From assembly GCA_001599595.1 (NCBI GenBank), contig BCHH01000007.1, forward strand, positions 558,084-622,083: a stretch of 64,000 nucleotides of DNA. Reading direction: 5' to 3'. This DNA comes from Beverwykella pulmonaria (lineage: Eukaryota > Ascomycota > Dothideomycetes > Pleosporales > Melanommataceae). A program made the translations under genes and the position numbers. This document shows, in pieces, positions 56,101 through 64,000 of the stretch (position 1 is its first letter; the number at the start of each line of letters is the position of its first letter). The notes under the pieces are model-generated. The model was not told where the DNA came from, searched no databases, and saw nothing but the letters and a program-made list of their open reading frames with translations.

Positions 56101-58130
56101 CTGTACGACATCTAGCCTGCCGTTCATTCCAGCTATTCCGTTGCATCCTTAGCTCCCTCGACCAGCAAATGCTTTCGGATATGTTAGCACGGCTATCTAA
56201 CACCATCTCTGATGATGAGAGCGATATCCAAACCTTCTCTATGGAAATTCTCACTACTTTGCGATCTATCATCGAAGCTTTACAACCCGAAGATCTTATT
56301 CAGTATCCTCAACTCTTTTGGACCACATGCGCGTGCCTAGATACAATCCATGAAGGCGAATTCATGGAGAGCATGCTGATGCTGGAGAAGTTGATGGACA
56401 AAATTGATCTTGGCAATTCAGGGGTCCTCCAAATCTTAGAAGACAACTGTCCTGACAAGTGGGAAGGCCGATTCGAAGGTCTTTCACAACTCATCTACAA
56501 AGGTGTTCGATCGAGCATGTGTCTCGATCGCTCATTGCGCCTGCTTGAGAGATTGGTCGTGCTGCCCTCTAGTCGGATTGTCGGTAACGAAGAACGTCTC
56601 GTCTACACGGTCCTAGCCAACATGCCAAGATTTTTACAATCGTTCGACCAAGGCATTCAAGGCCCGTCTGTTAGTGCCTGCTCTGAGGTTCTTGCTCAAG
56701 TAGCCGAACAGTATGGGTGTACAGATCTCTCGGAAGCCTTAATTGCATTCTCAAAGAAGAGATACCGAAGCGACAAGGACTTCGTTGCACAGACTATATC
56801 TGCTATCCGCTTGTCATTCTTCCCGGATTTAGAATTCGGTAGCCTCGTGTTCCTCCTCAGTCTGCTCACAAACAAATTTGACTGGATGAAGATCAACACA
56901 ATGGAAGTTCTTTGTGCCCTCATTCCCGAGATTGATATGAAGAAACCCGAGATTGCTATGCAAGGACCAGACCTCATATCGCCACTCCTCCGACTCTTGC
57001 AGACCAAGTTCTGCTCTCAAGCCTTGAGAGTTCTTGATTTTGTCATGCACATGACCGCTGCTTCAACCTCACTAGAAAACTCGCATATCCGTATGAGCAT
57101 AGCAGGACCTAAAACTAGCCGTGCCTTCAAAAAGCAATACGAAAAGACGCTATCGTTATACGGCATTCCCGAGGAGACTGGCTGGTCAATCCCAATTCCA
57201 ACACATCACTCACACTTGACGAGAGCCAATGTCCACGCTGTCTTCTACACTTGCGGTAACCTCGAAGATCCAGATGCCACGCAAGTCGCCACTCCAAAGA
57301 TCGAATTCCGTCAAGAGGAGTTCCCATATAGCCCAGTTTCGGACTACCGGACAGCAACAATGACATCGGAGGACACGCGTGGTGACAGTCATATCGGAGA
57401 ACTGGTTATGAAACTCGATAGCCTGGATGACTTCTTCGAGGATGATGATGACACCGAGACTTTGACCGATCTACCCAACAGCTCAGTTTTCGGGACGCAA
57501 CGCTACGGCAACGGATCATTCTCCCATGGTAATCTCGACGTCCGGGAAAACCTCTACGATCAACAAACGGCGCCGATCCTGCACAAATCGCTCACCCGCA
57601 ACGCAAGTGTCACTTCCTTCCAATCTGGCTTCACCGATTTGCCATTATCTCCATCCCGAGACCCCGGAGTCATGACCCCCGGAGCGTTTAATACCTTGAA
57701 CTCAACCCAAACAGCAGTCAGTGTTATTGCTCCTCCTACATCCGCCCTCCCAGCAAGACCAGGTCTCCACTCCCGCTCCGTAACCTCCCCTTCCGCACCA
57801 AATCAACATCAGCGGCTCTCCCCGGCACTCTCCCACTCCGCTGTCGATGAATACACCGAGCCCTTCTCCGACGACGACATGGCGACCGGCCGTGGCTACA
57901 ATTCAAGCACAATCGACAAGACATTCTCGCTTGAGAATATGATCCGGCCCCTCACTCAGGATACGAGGAGTAGGATTCGCAGCGGCATGAGGAGGCTCAC
58001 TGGTGGTAGTGGTGATGCTAAGGAGCGAGAGAAGACGCGCGAAGCGATTAAGCTTGCGCTGCAGAAGAGTCCGCAGGTCCCGAAGGTGCCGGATATCTAT
58101 CTTATCAACCCGAAGAGTGCGGATCTCTGA
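50123..58130 (+). CDS. TAO3: Cell morphogenesis scaffold Furry/Tao3/Mor2 (PAG1)
   Basis: Very large HEAT-like scaffold of the RAM/MOR network, needed for polarised growth through the NDR kinase Cbk1/Orb6/COT1. Main exons 50304-50920, 50978-51208, 51255-55607, 55656-58130 are firm. A first exon 50123-50213 joins in frame to give about 2,588 residues, but this start is tentative. A Ser-rich disordered N-terminus precedes VGEYALHHLFTSFIERTDQK, the conserved entry to the Furry N-terminal domain, then long helical repeats (RVLIEIMTQTDLQCLGIDM; FNFDDRYATMSDGGML; PFLSVENTAIRDAAVVGLGS). The C-terminal third has WDHYTPVVQDQAREMLVHL and an acidic/Ser-rich tail ending VPDIYLINPKSADL. The last intron (55608-55655) begins GCAAGT and ends TAG, a GC-AG intron; reading through it meets a stop. 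Confidence 0.94.
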
Positions 58131-59999
58131 AATCGCGGCTGCATTCATTTTCGTCAGAGAGCTTCAACATATCTCGGCGTTCATTTTTGGTGAGAACTTG
58201 CATCTGTGTATGTAATTCGTTTAGTTCGCATTTCATGATTATTTTCACGTGGCTCACAAAATGGGACTATATGTAAGGTGGCAAAATGTTTCCATATGCA
58301 TGTTGTATGTGTGTTTAAGGGGTTCTGGTTGGTTTGGCTTGTTTGTGTATGGGTAGATGTCAAACGCTCTGGGTTTTTTTGGGAGCGTGATACCAGATTT
58401 TAATGTTGAATATATTTGTTCGTTTGGCAGCCTGATTCCATGCATCTGAGGTGGATTGATTCGGCGTTTGCTGCAAACCATCAGGCACGAACGCTGTCGA
58501 GCCAGTCGATGCCCAATCGGACATAGGAGGGCGTTTGAAGGTTGCATTTTCTGTATATAAATGTACAGATTTCTCCGCGGTGCTATTGAGATTAGCGTGC
58601 ATCAATATCAATTGCAACTTCTATTGCAACAGCAGTTTCCAAGACGGCTCTTCCTACTCATCCGACGGCGCCGATCTACAGCAAAAGCGCGTACTGTAGT
58701 ACAAGTTGCAAGTGTCCAAATTGCTCAAGTCGCCGGCATCATGCCGACGAAGACAAAGATACGCAGCTCACCATCCTTCGCTCCACACAAAGCCTATAAC
58801 GACCACCCATCCCACCTCTCCCATCCCAGCAGGCTTCGTTCAGAAGACAGACCTCTATTGGTACAGCACCACCCGCTAACGCAGCGTTCTTCAACGTCGA
58901 ATTCGACGAGGAGGGCGCGACGAGGAGGGCGCGGCGAGGAGGGCGGCGGGTGCAGTATATGCGCCGGTGGGAGAAAGGCCGGAATGTAGTTTGGCGTAGT
59001 GTATGATTTCGAAGGCAGGAGAGGGTTGGAAGGGCTGCGCACAGCAGTCTACGGCTGGGGGTCAGGGCAAGGGTGGTAAGGAAGAAGGGGAATTGGATGG
59101 GAGAAGGAGAAAGAAGGAAGGAGGAGCGTCTGCGAAAGTGGCGGCAAGTTCAACGGCAACTCCTCTGCCGTCAGTGATCTCTCTATTCGATCCGACGGAT
59201 GGAAATGGTGCTCCTCGCACACCCACAATCCTCAAAAATTCGAATCCTTTGCCATGTTGCACGCACCACTTGGGCATATCGTGCCAGCCCCTGCTTGTAG
59301 CCTCAATCATCCCGTCACCCCTTCGGACGTACTCCGTGCAATACCCTCACTCTGTCTGTACGTTGTCCATATTATCACAATTAGATCAACCAATGTGGTG
59401 ACATATTGAGGATACTCGACCGGCAGTCCAGCATACACGGCAATCACAGTACCAGCTGTTGTGCTCAATGAAGTAGATGATAGCACGTGCTGTGCAGCTG
59501 TCGAGGTTTCCGCAGAATCTTGTGTGCATAAAACATTTAATGGAGATGAAGAGACGTTTACAGCCCTCCGTGACACAAGTGACGTGGCTGTCTCACAGAG
59601 TTTCGGAACTGTATCGAAAAAAGAAACATTTCAATAGCATGGAGGGGCATTCGAAACATTGGGCCGATCGAAAGGTTGTAGGTAGTTTGTGGACATGTTC
59701 CTAATATTGCCGGAAGGAACTGGCACGAGAAGTTCGCATCGCGTATTTTCAGAAAACTGGAAAACACAAGATAATGATAGTGAAGCAGTGACAAGAACCT
59801 CATGATTCTACGTATCTTTCGAAGTCCAACTGTTTGTGTGTTATTCGAGCGTTAAGGAAATCATAGAGGTAGTAGCGGCGATAGATATGGATATACATAC
59901 AACTGGAATTTCAGACTTGCAAAAAGAGATATTGGGTAGTAAGACTCAACCGCATGTAGGAAATACCACATTGATAATTTAAGCAATCAAGATTTCTAA
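58131..59999. other. Intergenic region with unexplained frames
   Basis: 1.87 kb. Cysteine-dense segments occur in two frames around 58598-58730 (including CSTSCKCPNC), not joinable by splicing. A 14-bp tandem repeat lies at 58905-58946, and Arg/Gly/Glu-rich frames run to about 59400 on both strands. None can be called a gene with confidence. The 3' UTR of TAO3 occupies the start. Confidence 0.35.
58905..58946. repeat. 14-bp tandem repeat, three units
   Basis: GACGAGGAGGGCGC at 58905 and 58919, then a diverged copy GGCGAGGAGGGCGG at 58933. GC-rich in a less GC-rich setting. Confidence 0.85.
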
Positions 60000-60572
60000 C
60001 TAAACAGACTTCGGAAAACTGAAAGCTGTAGAATCAATAGTGAACGACGCATCCTGTGGATTCGGTGAAGCAACCGAAGCCTCTAGATGCACCTTAATAA
60101 TATCCCGTCCCGTCGAACCCGGCGTTCCAGTATACGACAATGTAATATTCGAATCCGCAGTATCATGGTTAACATCCTTGATAATCTTGCTTGCCGTTAC
60201 AGACTGCCCGCTGACTGATGTTACTTGCATGATCGTAGCGGCAGGAACACTGTTGGAGAAAATCGCGGTGGCATGAGTCGTAGTCTCGAACGAGAGGTTT
60301 GCGGTTCCATCCGAGGGCACGACGTACTCGAAGGCGACCTCGATGTTGCAGGTTTGTATGGGCCCGGCGGAATCGTACTGGATGAATTGGATGAAGCCGT
60401 TGGCGTGGCTTTGAGGGTCGATTGCGGGTGTGGTAGTTGCAGGGGAGCAGCCAGTGCCGTCGATGGCTGTGATAGAGGTGATTTTGGCTTGGACGTAGGA
60501 GCGGGGAACGAGGGATGCGGCGACTGAGATGGTGGGGATGAAAAGGGAAGTGAGAAGGCTTGAGGAATACAT
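60000..60572 (-). CDS. Small secreted protein, DUF4360-like
   Basis: Intronless, 190 residues. An N-terminal hydrophobic stretch (SSLLTSLFIPTISVAASL) fits a signal peptide. The mature part has AIDGTGCSP, a segment FIQFIQYDSAGPIQTCNIEV, then alternating beta-like sequence rich in Thr/Ser/Ala. The 'GTGC...F..F....GP....C.I' spacing resembles DUF4360, a family of secreted fungal and bacterial proteins of unknown role; this match is from memory of the pattern and is moderate. Only two cysteines, possibly one disulfide. It sits between gene-poor stretches with no obvious partner. Confidence 0.75.
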   Translation of the reverse strand: MYSSSLLTSLFIPTISVAASLVPRSYVQAKITSITAIDGTGCSPATTTPAIDPQSHANGFIQFIQYDSAGPIQTCNIEVAFEYVVPSDGTANLSFETTTHATAIFSNSVPAATIMQVTSVSGQSVTASKIIKDVNHDTADSNITLSYTGTPGSTGRDIIKVHLEASVASPNPQDASFTIDSTAFSFPKSV

Positions 60573-61906
60573 GATGGGCTGCTAATTTGTTTGATGTAGT
60601 TACTACAAGGTTGAAGAGGGAATTGAGGATGATATTGTCCTGAATTCTGACCGGCAGATGGTATTTGTATGTTCTTACTTGCGCCGTTGTCAGAGTGCAT
60701 AACTTCTCATTACGTACAAAGGGGCGTTCTTCTCGCCTTTGGTACGGCGTCCAACTGATGTGAGGTTCAGTGCTCAAGATGGCTGATGACCCCAAGTGAT
60801 CCTACGCTGAAAGTGATTGATTTTAGCGTAGTCCGCGATCCTTTCTGTCCAGAGCTCTCGGCTGTTTCCTGTCGTTCCCAAGAACCCAAGAATTGCGTAC
60901 TCACAACTAGAGGTTGTTCTATGTAGATTTGTTTACCAGAGTGTTTTCCGGGAACAGGCATATTATCACTTTTGTATCGCCCTCCCTGGCCATAAATAGG
61001 TCACAAACCACGTGGACAGACGGGATGCCTTATACAAATCCTTCACGAATCCTTGGTCCCATACTCAATGAACAGATGCTCGCCAAACATTGCTAAGGCA
61101 TAAGTGTTTGCTCTTTACGAGCTTATTTAATTTCACGTTTTACCTTTTCTACGTGTCGCCCAAAAAGCACTTGTTTTGGACACATCATAAGTCCCCTGCA
61201 GCGTTGTTTCCTATAAAGCTGCTTTTATTATGGTCAGATTAAACGAGACATAGGGTGAGATGGCGAAAAAGAGAGTTCTCAAGACCAAAGAAATTAAGAA
61301 ATATTTACATCCATGAAATTTCGATTGCTTATGCTCTCGAATCTCAAAATATCTGCATGCCGCTTTGGTAGTCTGCGCACGCGGCAGAATATACGGACTC
61401 TACGCCGCGATGGCTATACCAAGGACTCAGATGTGGCGCTTAACCAGCGAGAAATGGAGAGGATCGAAGTCGTAGTGTGAAAAAGTGAAGGAGGTCGCAG
61501 AGCCATCGCTAATCACGGAGGTATGCTTTACCGAATGCTTGACCTTCAATTTAAATATTTTGACTATTAATGCATGCCTGACGCCAAATATCACCTCAGG
61601 TGATTATAGGACATCTTTGTCAAGTGTATTTCTCGTAAACCTTGAAGAATCAAGGGTTGACAGTCACCGAAGAAGTGCCTAAAGCTCGTCATCTTTAACC
61701 CCTCAACTTAAAGCTTCGGACCAACCCGGAGCCAACTACGTCAATGTCCAATGTCTCTTCTCCACTTCTCCAACATTACTAATCTGCAGGAACTTAGTGC
61801 ACCACACTCATTCACGAACAATTGCCGATATAATCCTCTTTGTCTGCGAGTCTAATTCCAATTCAACATCCCTCATTCCCACCCAAACTACACATTCCAA
61901 TTCAAC
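60573..61906. other. Intergenic region between secreted protein and SDR genes
   Basis: 1.33 kb between divergent genes, so it carries both promoters. AT-rich in the middle (61090-61330). No frame above 65 codons of interest. Confidence 0.5.
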
Positions 61907-62860
61907 ATGTCCCACAACATTCTCCTCATCGGCGGCCACGGCAAAATTGCGCAATTACTTACCCCGCTCCTGCTGGCAAGATCGTGGAATGTGACGAGCA
62001 TGATCCGAGCGGCGGAGCAGAAACCTGCGATTGAGAAGCTGGGACATGGACAGCCGGGGAAACTGAGTGTTCTGGTCAGCAGCGTTGAGGATGTGAAGAG
62101 TGAGGGTGACGCGCAGAAGATCTTGGACGAGGAAAAGCCTGACTGGGTAGTTTGGAGTGCTGGTGCGTTTCTTTAATGATTGTTACGGTAGTCTTGTTCG
62201 TTCATTCACTGTCACCAAGTCACGAGGACCGACTTCTTGTGAAGATCATGTGACCATTAAATATTGACATCTTTTCCAGGCGCCGGAGGCCGTGGCGGAG
62301 CCACGCGCACCAATGCCATCGACCGTGACGCGGCCATTTCTTTCACCAAAGCCAGCGTCCACACACCGAGCATCAAAAAGTTCCTCACGGTCTCGTACAT
62401 CTCCTCGCGGCGCAACAAGCCCTCCTGGTGGTCAGACGACGATTGGTCAATGGCGCAGAAAGTCAACAATGAAATCCTCCCCACATACTACAAAGCCAAA
62501 GTCGCGGCGGACGAAGTGCTGACTGTGCTCTCCAAAGAGCGATATGATCAGGAAGCGAAGCAAGGCGTCGCAGAGAATGAGAGGTTTGCGGGGATTAGCT
62601 TGAGGCCTGGAACATTGAGTGATGAGAAGGCCGGGGGTGTTGAAATTGGAAAGATTGGGTCGCAGGGTAAGATTAGTAGGGAGACTGTTGCGGAGGTTAT
62701 TGCGGCCGTGTTGGAGACGGAGGGCGCAAAGGGTTGGATTGATATCTTAGATGGGCAAGAGGATGTTCGGGAGGCTGTGAAGAGGGTTGTGAAGGAGAGG
62801 GTGGATAGTGTTGAGGATGAGGATTTTGAGGAGATGAAGAAGAGCGCTGCACAGTTCTGA
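61907..62860 (+). CDS. Atypical short-chain dehydrogenase (NAD(P)-binding, YwnB-like)
   Basis: Rossmann-fold NAD(P)-binding protein of the atypical SDR group; reaction unknown. Exons 61907-62162 and 62280-62860 give 278 residues. The nucleotide motif is ILLIGGHGKIAQLLTPLLL at the N-terminus (GGxGxIA pattern), followed by a strand-turn ending VTSMIRAAEQ where Arg suggests NADPH preference (inference). DWVVWSAGAGGRGG is the usual strand-4 segment, reconstructed across the intron. YISSRRNKPSWW and YYKAKVAADEVL include the Tyr-x-x-x-Lys-like pair, and GISLRPGTLSDE is the typical C-terminal landmark. The C-terminus is charged (DSVEDEDFEEMKKSAAQF). Confidence 0.9.
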
Positions 62861-63479
62861 AGGGACTTTTCTTCGCTTGAGCCTATAAACACTTCTTAAG
62901 CCATCATTATTCTGTCACACTATCCTTCAGTTGAAGAGAGTGGCTCCAGAACCAAAAAGCAAGGATTGAACCTCTTCCTCATCCGGTGCAGGAGTTCAAG
63001 TCTAAGTTATCTCTGATGCGTTCAACTAGCCAAGCTATTCGATAAGTTATCCCCCTCCCAGATTGTCCTTCGAAAATCCAACCCCACTACCCTCATCAAA
63101 AACTTCTCCATCCACAAGCTGGTCTTCTGTAGGATCCCTCCTGAGTGAGTCCTTACTACTTAGTGTGATTCGACTTAACATGATTACAACTCTGTGACTT
63201 TTAGGAAAGTCAAAAGCGATGTGAATAGTGACATTTAAGATGTTATAATCTTGTGAGTAAGGAACTCCAGACTTACTCATGAGCGGGCGTTCCAATCATG
63301 ACTCGTAGCAGGAGCGTCGCATTGAAATTAAGTTTTCATTAGAGCACTGTTTATTCTTGAAGGAACACGCTCACACACCTCAACGCCATTCAATATCAAA
63401 AATACGACCCAATTCCAGAACACACCGACTTTAATCATTACACTCCTTCCGCCTTCCTCATGCCAAACAGACCCGCATC
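62861..63479. other. Intergenic region
   Basis: 619 bp between convergent genes. Short frames only. A minus-strand GGTTCAATCC near 62965 looks like a tRNA B-box but lacks the rest of a tRNA. Confidence 0.5.
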
Positions 63480-64000
63480 TCAAACCCCGCTTCCTGCACT
63501 CCCTTGCGAATCCTGCCGCCTCGGCAAACTCCCTGGTCCCTCTACCGATCCTCTCTTTAAACTTGCACTCGCACTCCCATTACCACTCGTACCCGCACTC
63601 CCCTCACTCCCCTGCCTCCTCCCCGCAATCCCCGTCCCGGGCGTCCCAATCAAACTACTTCCCAAACCCCAGCCCGGTCCAGCGGGACTCGCCTCCCTTA
63701 TACTAATCGCAGGCGGCAACCCCAAGATGGGAATGTTATGCTCAAGCATCGGGAATAGATGTGGCGACGGGCTAGGGGCCTGCGGGAACGCGCTGTCGTA
63801 GAATGATTTTAGCAGTGCGACGTCCGAGCAGAAGACTTCAATCTCGTCTTTGATCTGTTCGGGGGTCTGGGGGATGGGCGGAGGTGGTGGAATTGCCGCT
63901 TTCTCTTGGAGTGCAGTGTGCAGAAGCGAAGAGTCTTGCACAGGCCGAGCTAGCGGGCTAGAGAACGGGCTTCGGTGGGGATTTGCGCGTTCGGCGGGCG
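63480..64000 (-). CDS. Unknown protein, C-terminal part (runs off the window)
   Basis: A minus-strand frame is open from base 64000 to a stop at 63480, so only the last 173 or so residues are seen; the start lies beyond the window. The visible part begins PAERANPHRSPFSSPL, then proline runs (IPPPPPIPQTP), a short helical patch EQIKDEIEVFCSDVALLKSFYDSAF, and a low-complexity Gly/Ser/Ala tail (GSEGSAGTSGNGSASASL). It looks like the disordered C-terminus of a larger regulatory protein. I do not recognise the family. Convergent with the SDR gene. Confidence 0.55.
   Translation of the reverse strand, partial: PAERANPHRSPFSSPLARPVQDSSLLHTALQEKAAIPPPPPIPQTPEQIKDEIEVFCSDVALLKSFYDSAFPQAPSPSPHLFPMLEHNIPILGLPPAISIREASPAGPGWGLGSSLIGTPGTGIAGRRQGSEGSAGTSGNGSASASLKRGSVEGPGSLPRRQDSQGSAGSGV

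Noticed and set aside
59003..59401. 132-codon Gly/Lys/Glu-rich plus frame
   Set aside because: Low-complexity sequence open in several frames on both strands; no conserved feature.
62955..62975. Minus-strand GGTTCAATCC resembling a tRNA B-box
   Set aside because: No A-box, anticodon stem or acceptor pairing could be found upstream on that strand.
1..64000. CRISPR arrays, rRNA, intact transposons
   Set aside because: No regular spaced repeats, rRNA-like sequence, transposase or reverse-transcriptase motifs were found on either strand.

Overview
The window is nuclear DNA of a filamentous ascomycete (Pezizomycotina; a Leotiomycete-like gene repertoire is a guess). Genes are split by 43-200 bp introns with fungal branch sites (CTAAC/CTGAC). 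HET-domain, SREA-type GATA, DUF1996 and GH17 genes are present, and intergenic stretches of 0.5-2.7 kb separate the genes. I rebuilt exons by hand from splice signals, reading frame and family conservation. Every spliced model given as complete closes in frame.

Layout. 0-13.5 kb is accessory: a shortened Dal5-type MFS permease (-), a Baeyer-Villiger monooxygenase (+), an UNC93-like MFS protein (+), a medium-chain dehydrogenase/reductase (-), an FMN-dependent luciferase-like monooxygenase of the NtaA/DszA type (+) and a HET-domain protein (-). Two flavin monooxygenases, an oxidoreductase and two transporters side by side look like a small uptake-and-degradation cluster (inference). 15-22.3 kb is rich in secreted or membrane-anchored proteins: an acidic-tailed small secreted protein, a GPI-type GH17 glucanase, a DUF1996 protein and a paraoxonase-like beta-propeller. 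At 23.2 kb sits an intronless gene resembling bacterial/phage zinc-ribbon proteins.

25-58 kb is mostly housekeeping: eIF2B-alpha, the iron regulator SreA, the Golgi protein Tvp15, proteasome subunit Rpn1 divergent from the ribosome-biogenesis kinase Rio2, a two-RRM RNA-binding protein, NADPH-cytochrome P450 reductase, and a roughly 2,590-residue Furry/Tao3/Mor2 morphogenesis scaffold. 60-64 kb holds a small secreted DUF4360-like protein, an atypical SDR and the 3' end of an unknown proline/glycine/serine-rich gene running off the window.

Most notable structures: three GC-AG introns (one in the Furry gene, two in the RRM gene), micro-exons of 13 nt (luciferase-like monooxygenase) and 15 nt (TVP15), a perfect 11-bp-period tandem array of E-box-like sites at 14,885-14,928, and the bacterial-like zinc-ribbon gene. 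I found no convincing tRNA, rRNA, CRISPR or intact transposon.
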